A stretch of DNA of 28,749 nt from CAZVBV01 sp964578905 (GTDB lineage: Bacteria > Patescibacteriota > Gracilibacteria > UBA4473): the NCBI GenBank assembly GCA_964578905.1, contig CAZOER010000009.1:1-28749 (forward strand), read 5' to 3'. The position numbers and the translations under genes were made by a program. The notes below the pieces were generated by a model. It saw nothing but the letters and a program-made list of their open reading frames with translations. It was not told the DNA's origin and searched no databases. This document shows, piece by piece, positions 1 through 7,849 of the stretch. How positions within the stretch are numbered: position 1 is the stretch's first letter; every line of letters begins with the position of its first letter.

Positions 1-53
1 TCGTCGGGCTCATAACCCGAAGGTCGCAGGTTCGAATCCTGCCTCCGCAACCA
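1..53 (+). tRNA. Initiator tRNA-fMet (CAT), 3' part only
   Basis: The window starts inside the tRNA, so its 5' half is missing. The visible part has the anticodon stem with three G-C pairs (GGG/CCC) around the loop CTCATAA, the hallmark of initiator tRNA. It continues with a T-arm GCAGG-TTCGAAT-CCTGC, the 3' acceptor strand CTCCGCA, discriminator A and an encoded CCA. The acceptor ends in A at position 72, as expected for the C1-A72 mismatch of bacterial fMet. This is the functional copy if its 5' half lies just upstream. It also serves as the left attachment site of the integrated element that follows. Confidence 0.93.
9..53 (+). repeat. Attachment-site copy 1 (attL, inside tRNA-fMet)
   Basis: These 45 bases, from the anticodon loop CTCATAA to CCA, are repeated directly at 14744-14788 and 21358-21402. 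Here the T-stem is GCAGG/CCTGC. Tyrosine recombinases commonly cross over in tRNA anticodon or T-loops and rebuild the tRNA 3' end, which fits a recombinase gene starting under 100 bases downstream. Confidence 0.9.
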
Positions 54-61
54 AATCATCT

Positions 62-86
62 CTCAGGGATTACCTTCCTGGGTTTT
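62..86 (+). terminator. Weak terminator-like hairpin after tRNA-fMet
   Basis: CTCAGG (62-67) pairs with CCTGGG (77-82), with one G-U pair and a 9-base loop, followed by TTTT. It lies 8 bases after the CCA end, so it could end tRNA transcription. It belongs to the element side of the junction. Confidence 0.4.
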
Positions 87-108
87 GAAGATGTCCAAAA
101 ATGGGGTC

Positions 109-141
109 CAGTGACCATAAGGCTTTACCCGAGGGTCACTG
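109..141. promoter_or_regulatory. Inverted repeat before the recombinase gene
   Basis: CAGTGACC (109-116) and GGTCACTG (134-141) are perfect 8-base inverted repeats separated by 17 bases, ending 6 bases before the recombinase start codon. The position suits an operator or a recombinase arm-binding site. No protein can be assigned from sequence alone. Confidence 0.5.
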
Positions 142-147
142 ACTATC

Positions 148-1041
148 ATGAGTGACATACAAAATCAGCACCGGCGATTCCTTGAATACAGCGTTGTCTT
201 CAAGGGGAACACTCCGAACACAATTCGGGGTTTTAAAGGTAATTTTGGAGTTTTCCAAAAGGACGTAAAAACAGGGTCACTGGAGGGGTTAAATCGCTCC
301 ATAATTGAGGGTTGGATTATCCAAGGGAAGCTCGAACGCAAGTGGTCGGCAAAAACTATCCGCAATAAATTACAGTGGATGTCTTTATTTGTGGCTTGGG
401 GAATGGGACAAGAGCTTTGTCAGCAGAATTTTGTTAAAGACATTCCTCGTCCAAGACTCCCAAAACAGCTTCCGAAATCTCTATCCCGAACAGAAGCTGA
501 GAAGCTTTTGGAGTGGTCGAGACACTTCCCCTATCAATACAAATTCGATCGGGCGAGGGGCTATGCCATTATTGCAACCTTTCTGCTCACAGGAATCCGC
601 AAGGGCGAACTCTACAATCTCAAGATGAATGACATTAATTTTGAATCCCACAGCATGTTGATTGAATGCGGGAAGGGTCAAAAAGACCGAATGCTTCCGA
701 TGAATTCTAAACTCGAAGAAGTATTGCTCGAATACCTGAAGGAAAGGAAGCGAATGAACAAGGAGAACATGTATTTCTTTTCTGCCATGCGACAAGATTC
801 TCAAATGGGAGACAAGGTTGTGAAGCGGTTGTTTGAGAAGATTAAGGAGAAATGCAAAATGCATATCTATCCCCACATGTTGAGGCATACTTTTGCAACA
901 TTGATGCTAGAAGGAGGTTGTGACATATATAGTCTCAGCAAGATGATGGGGCACACCGACATAAAGACCACAACTATTTATTTGTCGGCTACCGTTACCC
1001 ACTTGCAGGAACAGATTGTGAAGCATCCGTTGAACTTCTAA
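148..1041 (+). CDS. Tyrosine recombinase/integrase (tRNA-proximal)
   Basis: This 297-residue XerC/D-type tyrosine recombinase should catalyse integration and excision at the tRNA-fMet site. The N-terminal ~100 residues look like a SAM-like core-binding domain. The catalytic set is complete: R151 (TGIRKGE), K179 (KGQKDR), H243 and R246 (HMLRH), H269 (MGHT) and nucleophile Y278 (TTIYLS). It sits directly beside the attachment site, the usual place for an element integrase, and is preceded by an 8-base inverted repeat. Its stop codon overlaps that of the convergent second recombinase by four bases (CTAA). The start at 148 is the first ATG after the inverted repeat, and there is no strong ribosome-binding site. 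It looks functional. Confidence 0.92.
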   Translation: MSDIQNQHRRFLEYSVVFKGNTPNTIRGFKGNFGVFQKDVKTGSLEGLNRSIIEGWIIQGKLERKWSAKTIRNKLQWMSLFVAWGMGQELCQQNFVKDIPRPRLPKQLPKSLSRTEAEKLLEWSRHFPYQYKFDRARGYAIIATFLLTGIRKGELYNLKMNDINFESHSMLIECGKGQKDRMLPMNSKLEEVLLEYLKERKRMNKENMYFFSAMRQDSQMGDKVVKRLFEKIKEKCKMHIYPHMLRHTFATLMLEGGCDIYSLSKMMGHTDIKTTTIYLSATVTHLQEQIVKHPLNF

Positions 1042-1922
1042 AACTCCACATTCGCAAAACTCCTCTTAATTCCTTCTTTCGACAAAGAAAGATAAATTTG
1101 TGTCGTGTTCACACTCGTGTGTCCCATTATTTCTTTGAGTTTGTAGATATTAAAATCCTGATCAATACACAATCGACCAAATGTGTGACGAAGCATGTGT
1201 GGAGTAAACTTTATCTTTGCTTCTGTGGAGACCTGTAGGCACATCTGTTGGACGTTTTTGGCTGTTAGCTGGGCAGTTGACCGAATGCTCGTAAAAAAAC
1301 ACTGAGAGGGCTGTAAACGCTCTTTCTTTTCGGAAACATAGTTCTCTAATATCCTCCGAAGCCTGGGATGGATAGGAACAATTCTGTCTTTCCTGTTTTT
1401 CCCCTGGCGAATCAATATTTCCCCTTGGCGAATATTCACGTCTGACATTTCAAGATTGAGAAGTTCGTTAAGACGAATCCCTGTAAAAACGAATGTGGCG
1501 ATAATTGCTTCATTGCGAATAGGGGAAAAAGAATAGGTCCAGTCCATCCATCGAACCGTATTGAGAACTCTCTGCATTTGCTCCTGGGTTAAGCATCGGG
1601 GAAGGTTTTGAGGAAGTTTTGGTTTCCCAATTTTTTGAAGTGGATTTTTTTTGCAAAAATTTCTCTCCACACACCAATCGAAAAATGTACTCATGTGTTG
1701 CCAGCGATTTCGATAGGTTTTTGCTGACCAGAGTTTTTCTTCTCGACCTGTGTGAAGGAATTCCCGAATCATGCCCTCCTGTAGATCCCTTAGGTCGTCT
1801 GATTGTGCGAATTGACACAAATCATGCATACAAGAGAGAATCGCTTTGCATGAGAGTGGACGCATTCCTTTTTCGTTCAAGGCATATCTTTTAAAACTGG
1901 TAGCAAGGTCCGTTACATTCAT
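1038..1922 (-). CDS. Second tyrosine recombinase
   Basis: This 294-residue recombinase has the same architecture as its convergent neighbour and is clearly a paralogue. Catalytic residues are present: R150 (TGIRLNE), the KNRKDR lysine region, H242 and R245 (HMLRH), the MGHT histidine, and Y277 (TTQIYLS). It is read leftwards as the last gene after the PrimPol, zinc-knuckle and unknown genes, 55 bases after the preceding stop. That suggests it is co-expressed with replication and may resolve multimers (Xer-like) or direct excision, while the plus-strand copy acts at the tRNA. The division of labour is inferred. The two could also act together as a heteromer, as XerC and XerD do. Confidence 0.9.
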   Translation of the reverse strand: MNVTDLATSFKRYALNEKGMRPLSCKAILSCMHDLCQFAQSDDLRDLQEGMIREFLHTGREEKLWSAKTYRNRWQHMSTFFDWCVERNFCKKNPLQKIGKPKLPQNLPRCLTQEQMQRVLNTVRWMDWTYSFSPIRNEAIIATFVFTGIRLNELLNLEMSDVNIRQGEILIRQGKNRKDRIVPIHPRLRRILENYVSEKKERLQPSQCFFTSIRSTAQLTAKNVQQMCLQVSTEAKIKFTPHMLRHTFGRLCIDQDFNIYKLKEIMGHTSVNTTQIYLSLSKEGIKRSFANVEF

Positions 1923-1977
1923 TCTTTGGTCATTGGGATAAATAATGTCATTCTTTTATTTTTTTCAAGTAGATTGC

Positions 1978-2781
1978 TTAGTTATGGGTATGCGCCTTAA
2001 AAAGATCTTTTTCCACAACCTTTTGAGATTCTTCCCTCTCCTCTTCCGTCAGTTCGACGGCTTTTCGAGTATGAAAAAATGCGTGCTGAAAACTTTCATC
2101 ATCCGTTTTTTTATGTAAATCGAAAACTTCATTCCGAATCATTTTATCCATAAGCTCAATGAGCTCGTTGTGTTCTACAAATGATTCGATTTCTCTTTGT
2201 TGAAGTTCGAGTGCTTCTTTGTTGATAGGAGAGATAATACAAAACCCTGCCTTCTGCGATAAAAGGTCAATTTGATATACTTTTTTTTCATAATTCTTGA
2301 TTGCTTTTATACATTTCGAGAAAAGATTTTGAATAATGGGATTTACAATAAAAAACTTTTCATTAGAAGAATTTATTATGGAAAAATGTTTTATATAGTC
2401 ATCATCACGAATTTTTTCTAAAACAACCTCTGTCTTTATTTTTCCCTTATTAAATTCCTCTAGTTTCAATTGCCATACAAGAGACATCAAACATGCTGAT
2501 AAATAGCCCGCAAGTTCTTTATGTTCAAGCTTGAAAAGTAAGAACCGAATATTCATCGATTCTACATAATCAATCCCCAAATTATACATCCCGCCCATGC
2601 GATTGATTGCATGAATTTGATTATTTTTTTGTGCCCGCGAGATCAACTCTTTTTCTTCTGCGAGTGTAATCAAACATTCCTTATCTTCTGAGTCACTTTG
2701 AATCTGACAGTTTTGTATAATAAGACGAGCTGTTTCTTGTGTAGACATTTTTTCTGGAAAATTTATTTTTACGGATTTCAT
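1978..2781 (-). CDS. Hypothetical protein in the replication operon
   Basis: This 267-residue protein is not recognised. It is rich in charged residues, appears largely alpha-helical, and has no signal peptide or clear membrane segment. The C-terminus is very acidic/basic (ELTEEEREESQKVVEKD). Its ATG abuts the stop codon of the upstream 122-residue gene, so the two are almost certainly on one transcript and probably coupled in translation, downstream of the PrimPol gene. The context suggests a role in element replication, copy control or maintenance, but no motif supports a specific one. Confidence 0.75.
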   Translation of the reverse strand: MKSVKINFPEKMSTQETARLIIQNCQIQSDSEDKECLITLAEEKELISRAQKNNQIHAINRMGGMYNLGIDYVESMNIRFLLFKLEHKELAGYLSACLMSLVWQLKLEEFNKGKIKTEVVLEKIRDDDYIKHFSIINSSNEKFFIVNPIIQNLFSKCIKAIKNYEKKVYQIDLLSQKAGFCIISPINKEALELQQREIESFVEHNELIELMDKMIRNEVFDLHKKTDDESFQHAFFHTRKAVELTEEEREESQKVVEKDLFKAHTHN

Positions 2782-3150
2782 TTAAGAATATTTTTTATTA
2801 AGTACTTCCTCTATTCGTTTAAGCCTCTGGTGTACTTCTGCAATCTCAAGTGCACGAGTAAGATGACCCGAGAGGAAGCCGATGCAATTGGCAGTGCGAA
2901 GGTCTATTGTTCCAGAACGAACTCTATTAATCGTATCGGCAAGCAAAATTGCTACATGATTTGGTTCCGAAAGAGAAAGCGGTGGCAATGGCTCTTGAAT
3001 AACCTGTTTTCGATTTTCGCCCCCCTTCTTACTGGCCAGTCTTTTTTCTTCATCGCTTACTTGCTTTGAATGTCGAAAACAATATTCATCGTCTTTTGTG
3101 GCATGGGCTTTGCATTGGGAGCCATCGGATTTGGTATAGTTACACTGCAT
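2782..3150 (-). CDS. Small zinc-knuckle protein, mobile-element type
   Basis: This 122-residue protein begins with a compact putative zinc site: C3, C13, C24 and H27 in the pattern C-x9-C-x10-C-x2-H. A conserved-looking basic stretch (ASKKGGENRK) follows, then a helical region ending in a short coiled coil. Proteins with this N-terminal Cys/His knuckle and a GG-rich segment are common next to replication genes of plasmids, satellites and phages, usually of unknown function. It lies 12 bases after the PrimPol gene and abuts the following gene, so it is an operon member. DNA or RNA binding is plausible from the zinc site but unproven. Confidence 0.78.
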   Translation of the reverse strand: MQCNYTKSDGSQCKAHATKDDEYCFRHSKQVSDEEKRLASKKGGENRKQVIQEPLPPLSLSEPNHVAILLADTINRVRSGTIDLRTANCIGFLSGHLTRALEIAEVHQRLKRIEEVLNKKYS

Positions 3151-3162
3151 GGAATTTTTGTG

Positions 3163-5583
3163 TTAAGAATTGCTATTCCACCAATCGAGATTGAGACACG
3201 GACTTAGATCAGTTGAATTTCCACCGTCGGCACCGTCGGCACCGTCATTTAGCTTTAGTGGAGAGTTTTTTTGCTCGTCGATAGGTTCGACGGTTTTTTT
3301 TACGTCGTCGAGAACTTCTTCGCATTCTGATTGCCCTTCGTCGATCCCGTCGGTGCCGTCGATAGAAACCTTCATTTCTAAATGTATTTGTCGTGTGTTT
3401 CCTCTTGAAAATTTAAAAAAGCATCCTTTTTCTTCAAGGTTCGGCTTGAGTGTATTTAGTTCTCTTGAGAATTGGTTTGATCGTTTTGGTATTTCGGTAT
3501 TTGGAATTTCTTGCTTTTTTGCGAGAGCTTTTATTTCTACAAAAAATTCCGTGGGCGTTCCTTTCCAATCTTCTTCAAGCCTCATAAACTCAAGAACCAA
3601 TTGAGCCACTACGCTCTCATCTATGACATTTTCGCTTCCTTGTTGGATGTTTTCTCGGTAGGCCGTCAAAAATGCCTCTTGTCCATAACCAAGAGCCTCT
3701 GAGATAGCACATCCCCACAGGGTAAAATCTGCCATTCGTTCGCGAACTTCCAGAGATTTTTCTATCTGAGGAAAAAGACTCATCGCTTTGGAAAGAGTAT
3801 CCATCACGCCGCCCAAAATAGCAGGTTTTGCGTCTTCAAAATCTTTGTGCAATTTGCTTTCATGTTTCCATATTTCGATCTTGTCCAATGAAATGAGAAT
3901 GGCTCTATCGATGAGATCCGATTGATCCGCCACCAAGTTTATTCCGTTCAAAATAATCACTCGTTTGTATTCACGGATCACGTCTTCATCATCGGTATAC
4001 AATGCCCGAGAGGAAGTCGCGTCTCCTGTTACCGCTCTACACAAAAAATCTGACTGTGAGGGGGTGAGTTTTCGGAGATTATCAAAAGGAATGCAATAGT
4101 TATGCTCAAAGACTTGAGGCCAGTCGCCTAGGTTTGAAGGAGGTGACATTTTATCAATCTGAGACGGGTCAATGATTTCTCGACAAGCTCGGGTGAGACT
4201 CGATTTCGCGGATCCTTTGATTCCTTTGATAATTAGTATCGTATGAGGAATCTTGGGAATAAAGCTCGATACAAGCCATACCAAAAGAAGCATTTCATGA
4301 TTCTTGTTTTGAATATTCACGAACTCAAGAAACTTCTTTATATCCCCATTTATATTAGGGGTGACTTGCTGTTTTTGGTGACTGTATCGACGAAATAAAA
4401 CTGGCGGATGATTCACCATTTCCCATCCCTGAGGTGTTATTTTGACCACTTGCCAGTTCTCGTTTGTGAGATCGTACCAAAAAGCGTTTTTATGTGATAT
4501 TGCCCGATTGCTCAGAGCATTTTTTTCGCCTTCATACAGGGCTTTTGATTCAAAAACTCGGATAGCGGAGCGGAGAGCTTCAGCAGAAATCGCTTTCTTT
4601 TTTTCTTGCCAAAACAACCCCGAAAGCCTTTTTTCAAGATTATTTCCACGGCAAGGAATGTTTTCAAAGTGTTCGTTCTTTGGGATTCGGGCGAACGCAT
4701 TTTCTTTCTGATCACAAAAGAACGTAACGCCCTTCTCTTCTACAAGATGAATCAATTCTTTGGCCTGCGAACGAGTTTTTGGTTCGTTACTTTCTTCAGC
4801 CTTCTTAACACTTTCCCAAATATTTTTTAGTTCAACTTCTTCCAGTGGAGGAGTATTTTGTTTTTGATTATATTCTTGAAAATACTTCCACCCGACTTCG
4901 TCCCAAAGGTCCGGAGAAATCCCCTTCAATAATTTCCCCGCATACCGTGTCGATTGCGTATTCCGAGAACCTATACCGTTCTTTTTTTCTTTAAACTTCT
5001 TCACGTCCATCTTTGGAGCCATCTTTTTCTTTTCTTTCTTGGAGGGAAATAGATCGTACGGAAACGGTTTCAATAACGAACGATCAAAACCGCCAGAAAT
5101 CCATTCATAAGAGTTTTCAGTTTTGGGATTGTATGAGGGGTGAGCGATGATATAGCCCCCTTCGCCCCTTAGATCGACATGATCGCGAGGGTTCCCATTC
5201 TTCACTTCTCCTTTCTTCGGATCATATTGAAAATAAAAATGTATTCCCCCCGAACCGCTTGTTGCTCTAAGCGTTTCGGGGATATCATCATGGGGGGCAA
5301 GGGTTGTGATCAAACCTGTTTGTTCGTCTCGGTCTCCGTCTATATCAACAACGGCAACCCCCGAAATATCACCCGTAATGATTCCAATATTTGCATTTGG
5401 CCATTGATTCCACCATTGGGTTATTTCTTCTGGAGTTGCAATGCGTGACTGGAATTCTTTCCAGGGGATAAAAGGTTTCTTGAACTGTGTCTCTTCTGGA
5501 TTTGAATTGATAGGGATAACAGAAAGTCCTTTTTTGGCATATTCGAGAGCGGTTTCAAGCAAGGGTTTGTTTTTCTTTTTCAT
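3163..5583 (-). CDS. PrimPol-helicase replication protein
   Basis: This 806-residue protein has an N-terminal bifunctional primase/polymerase (PrimPol) domain, residues ~10-180. The metal-binding D80-x-D82 (VVDIDGD) and the downstream H115 (GGIHFYF) match the archaeo-eukaryotic primase fold. A PriCT-like helical segment follows at ~200-265. The helicase-type ATPase has its Walker A lysine at K460 (GIKGSAKS) and a Walker B-like acidic motif near residue 520 (CIPFDN). The acidic C-terminus contains DGTDG/DGADGAD runs. It should prime and unwind DNA at the element's origin. Such PrimPol-helicase fusions are typical of plasmids and phage satellites. It leads a leftward operon. The extended start at 5583 fits the conserved N-terminus. 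Confidence 0.9.
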   Translation of the reverse strand: MKKKNKPLLETALEYAKKGLSVIPINSNPEETQFKKPFIPWKEFQSRIATPEEITQWWNQWPNANIGIITGDISGVAVVDIDGDRDEQTGLITTLAPHDDIPETLRATSGSGGIHFYFQYDPKKGEVKNGNPRDHVDLRGEGGYIIAHPSYNPKTENSYEWISGGFDRSLLKPFPYDLFPSKKEKKKMAPKMDVKKFKEKKNGIGSRNTQSTRYAGKLLKGISPDLWDEVGWKYFQEYNQKQNTPPLEEVELKNIWESVKKAEESNEPKTRSQAKELIHLVEEKGVTFFCDQKENAFARIPKNEHFENIPCRGNNLEKRLSGLFWQEKKKAISAEALRSAIRVFESKALYEGEKNALSNRAISHKNAFWYDLTNENWQVVKITPQGWEMVNHPPVLFRRYSHQKQQVTPNINGDIKKFLEFVNIQNKNHEMLLLVWLVSSFIPKIPHTILIIKGIKGSAKSSLTRACREIIDPSQIDKMSPPSNLGDWPQVFEHNYCIPFDNLRKLTPSQSDFLCRAVTGDATSSRALYTDDEDVIREYKRVIILNGINLVADQSDLIDRAILISLDKIEIWKHESKLHKDFEDAKPAILGGVMDTLSKAMSLFPQIEKSLEVRERMADFTLWGCAISEALGYGQEAFLTAYRENIQQGSENVIDESVVAQLVLEFMRLEEDWKGTPTEFFVEIKALAKKQEIPNTEIPKRSNQFSRELNTLKPNLEEKGCFFKFSRGNTRQIHLEMKVSIDGTDGIDEGQSECEEVLDDVKKTVEPIDEQKNSPLKLNDGADGADGGNSTDLSPCLNLDWWNSNS

Positions 5584-5607
5584 GTTTTAAAAATTAGAAA
5601 TATGAAA

Positions 5608-5650
5608 AAAGCCCCGTGGAAGAGGCTTCGCCCTGGAGCTTAAAAAAATA
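5608..5650 (-). terminator. Rho-independent terminator (leftward)
   Basis: Read leftwards, AAGCTCC pairs with GGGGCTT (one G-U pair), enclosing an inner GGGC-GAA-GCCT hairpin, and is followed by a run of T. It lies between the regulator gene (5699-6448) and the PrimPol gene, so it could separate the two transcripts or attenuate read-through into the replication operon. Confidence 0.55.
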
Positions 5651-5698
5651 GCGAACTCCCAGATAATCTAGGAGTAGTGGGAAGTACGGGAAGTGTGA

Positions 5699-6448
5699 TT
5701 AATCCTCGTCCGAAATGATTTTAATTTTTTGTTTATCTGGACTTATCTGTATCCAGCATGTCCCACTGAATATTCCGTTTTTCGAAATTTGAAATTTTTC
5801 TTTTAATTTCTTCAAATATGTAAACATCTTTTGAATAGTACTAACAGACCCCGCACTAGGAAGCGGATATTCTTTTTTCAAAAAATCTTTCTTTGAAAGG
5901 AACTGCCCTTTGTTTTCTAAAAGAATTTTAAATGAATAATAGTTTGTTTTATTGCCTGTTTCATCAATAAATTGAAGGCTTTTTTTTCGAGTTGTTCCGT
6001 TTTTCCAAAACTTTCCATTTTCAAAATCAAATTCAAGATCAAAATAAGTCATATTTTTTTTTTCTTTTACCACTGGTTTCAGGCTTTTCACAAAATTAAG
6101 AATTTCACAAAAATATTTAGATGCTTCGGTTCTAAATATTGATTGTTCTGTTATTTCCAAATAACTTGTTCCCTTTTCCGCATTAACAATGTCTGTTTCC
6201 TTTCCTATGTTTTGAAGAAATATTTGCCAACGTCTTTGTTCTTTTTCTGTGCAATTTTCAAAAATAAAGTTCGTGGATTCTGTTTTTATATTAAAAAACA
6301 TATCTATAACGACATTCGAAAGGACTAATATTGGGGGATGTCCTATTCCTTTAATTATGCTTTTATCTACCACAATCGTAGCATCTTCTAAAGTTGCCCA
6401 TTGCTTTTCAAAATATTTTACTAATTCTTCATATTTCATTTTAAACAT
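5699..6448 (-). CDS. Putative winged-helix DNA-binding regulator
   Basis: This 249-residue protein has a C-terminal third (~residues 165-240) that resembles the OmpR/PhoB-type winged helix. The pattern is YYSFKILLEN-K-GQFLSKKDF, a linker, STIQKMFTYLKKLKEKF as the putative recognition helix, and GIFSGTCWIQI as the closing hairpin. The N-terminal part is not a recognisable receiver domain and lacks obvious phosphorylation residues. It is divergent from the DUF805 gene and upstream of the PrimPol operon, a good place to control replication or excision. Homology is a weak pattern match, so the regulator call is moderate; the coding call is firm from length and context. Confidence 0.65.
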   Translation of the reverse strand: MFKMKYEELVKYFEKQWATLEDATIVVDKSIIKGIGHPPILVLSNVVIDMFFNIKTESTNFIFENCTEKEQRRWQIFLQNIGKETDIVNAEKGTSYLEITEQSIFRTEASKYFCEILNFVKSLKPVVKEKKNMTYFDLEFDFENGKFWKNGTTRKKSLQFIDETGNKTNYYSFKILLENKGQFLSKKDFLKKEYPLPSAGSVSTIQKMFTYLKKLKEKFQISKNGIFSGTCWIQISPDKQKIKIISDED

Positions 6449-6527
6449 CCATAAATCCTGTCTAGTATAGATTTAAATGGGCAGAAATACCAAGCTCTAC
6501 TTTTTTAACAGAAAATAGGGATGTAGT

Positions 6528-6558
6528 TTGATAAAGTTCGTATGTGTTACAATTATAT
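6528..6558 (+). promoter_or_regulatory. Possible promoter for the DUF805 gene
   Basis: TTGATA at 6528-6533 is followed by overlapping -10-like hexamers in an AT-rich stretch (TACAAT at 6548, TATATA at 6554). Neither gives the ideal 17-base spacer, so the exact -10 is uncertain. The site lies in the divergent gap between the regulator and the DUF805 gene. Confidence 0.3.
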
Positions 6559-6575
6559 AAATAATAACACTGAAG

Positions 6576-7124
6576 ATGAACGGTCGCTTAAATCGTCAAC
6601 CATATCTCTATTATAGACTAGCCCTTCTTCCTGTAATATTTCTTGCAATGGCGGTTCAGGATTTTTCTTGGCTTTTGTTTATTGTTGCAGGATGCAGTGT
6701 CTTTTTAGCAATAGGGAGACTTCATGATTTAGATATAAATGCAGGGTGGGGGGTGCTTATGCTTGTTCCTGTTATATCTCTCTTTTTTGGTATATATTTG
6801 CTTTTTACAAAAGGAACAGATGGCCCAAATCAATATGGGGAGGACCCACTTAAGGAAGGAGGGGCTTTAAATGAAGGGCCTTTTTTAAATAGAAATGAAT
6901 ATGTATATGGATCTATTTGGGAAGATTTTGATAAAAATGAAAAGGAGATGAATAAGAAATTAGGGGCACTAATTAATAAGGAGGGCGATGATGATTTTAT
7001 TTGCCTAGAGATTAAGAAGATTCTAGACATGGGAGACATATCTTTTGGTATCAGAAAACAAGAGTTGTTGTTTGAGATAGAAGCAGCTCGAAAAAAACAA
7101 TTAACTATTAAGAAAGTGAATTGA
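6576..7124 (+). CDS. DUF805 membrane protein with extra C-terminal domain
   Basis: This 182-residue protein has DUF805 hallmarks: the N-terminal GRLNRQPYLYY motif, RLHD (48-51) followed by N-A-G-W (55-58), and TKGTDGPNQYGEDP (78-91) after the last membrane segment. Hydrophobic segments lie near residues 15-27, 31-46 and 59-77. The DUF805 part ends near residue 92. The remaining ~90 residues are soluble and charged and end in a SHOCT-like helical stretch (LDMGDISFGIRKQELLFEI). DUF805 proteins are inner-membrane proteins of unknown function, often in accessory DNA. The start ATG follows a divergent promoter region. It ends in TGA, which supports the standard genetic code. Confidence 0.85.
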   Translation: MNGRLNRQPYLYYRLALLPVIFLAMAVQDFSWLLFIVAGCSVFLAIGRLHDLDINAGWGVLMLVPVISLFFGIYLLFTKGTDGPNQYGEDPLKEGGALNEGPFLNRNEYVYGSIWEDFDKNEKEMNKKLGALINKEGDDDFICLEIKKILDMGDISFGIRKQELLFEIEAARKKQLTIKKVN

Positions 7125-7140
7125 AATTTTTGCATGTTCT

Positions 7141-7359
7141 TGCCCCATGTGTTATTCTGTAATTGCTCTTTTGGTAGACTATCGAGTTTGGACGATTATA
7201 TCCAAATCATCTTGTTTTGCCCCTCGGGGCTCGGTTAGAGGCTAGAGTCTGTTGAAGACCCATATGAACGAGATTGACTGAATTGCAGAAGCGATTTGGG
7301 AGATTCTTTACACACTTTCGGTGTGTCAGGAGTTTACCAAATCGCTTTTTTTATTTTTT
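7141..7359 (+). ncRNA. Structured leader with long terminator, class unknown
   Basis: The stretch holds successive hairpins: TTTGGA/TCCAAA, GCCCC/GGGGC and GTCT/AGAC. It ends in a strong terminator whose perfect 10-base stem AGCGATTTGG/CCAAATCGCT (7290-7299, 7337-7346) surrounds ACACAC/GTGTGT (7310-7326), followed by a T-rich run. The terminator ends about 15 bases before the start codon at 7374, the arrangement of a transcription-attenuating riboswitch. I cannot match the core to a known riboswitch; the S-box core seen at 13363-13449 is absent here. Confidence 0.55.
7290..7359 (+). terminator. Terminator immediately upstream of the 7374 gene
   Basis: A 10-base perfect outer stem (7290-7299 with 7337-7346), an internal loop and a 6-base inner hairpin (ACACAC/GTGTGT) are followed by TTTTTTTATTTTTT. 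It may be regulatory rather than a simple end of transcript, because the next start codon is so close. Confidence 0.75.
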
Positions 7360-7373
7360 CATCCCTTCTTAAA

Positions 7374-7823
7374 ATGACCGAAACTCTCTTCGGAACCGAA
7401 TCCCTTTTCACAACAGTGCGTGAACTAAAGCCATACATCGCCTTTTGTAAGTACACTCCTGATGAAAACGGAAAAGAAACTCAAGATTTTAAGGTTTTCC
7501 TTATCAATCCAGAAGAAAAAACTTATCCGCATGTACTTGTGTACACAGGTATGTTTGGTGATGGACTTACTTTTCCCCCTATAGGTATTAAAGACAACGG
7601 TCCTCTCGAACCTTTCGGTAATATTATTCTGGACGCAGGGAATGTTGCGACACTAGATTTCATTGCGTGGTTCAAAATAAACCTCATTACACGAGATAAT
7701 AATGTTATCCAGATGGATTTCTCCTTTGGAAAAAGCGGGGGGATTGATTATGAAAAGAATCTCCAATACATTTCCAAAATCCGAATGGACGGTATCATCC
7801 TTCCGCTCGAAGAACGACAATAA
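7374..7823 (+). CDS. Hypothetical protein under leader control
   Basis: This protein has 149 residues when started at the ATG in CTTAAAATGACC. That start is preferred because the upstream in-frame ATG at 7296 lies inside the terminator hairpin. I do not recognise the family. It looks like a soluble mostly-beta protein (FKVFLINPEEKTYPHVLVYTG; NVIQMDFSFGKSGG), without signal peptide or membrane segment. It is 26 bases upstream of the HD hydrolase gene on the same strand, so both may be controlled by the leader at 7141-7359. Confidence 0.72.
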   Translation: MTETLFGTESLFTTVRELKPYIAFCKYTPDENGKETQDFKVFLINPEEKTYPHVLVYTGMFGDGLTFPPIGIKDNGPLEPFGNIILDAGNVATLDFIAWFKINLITRDNNVIQMDFSFGKSGGIDYEKNLQYISKIRMDGIILPLEERQ

Positions 7824-7849
7824 TTTTATATTCCTTTCCCTTAAAAAAA

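Noticed and set aside
3170..3604. 144-codon rightward open frame
   Set aside because: Antisense shadow of the PrimPol C-terminal region; Ser/Pro/Phe-rich, reflecting the Asp-Gly and Lys codons of the real gene.
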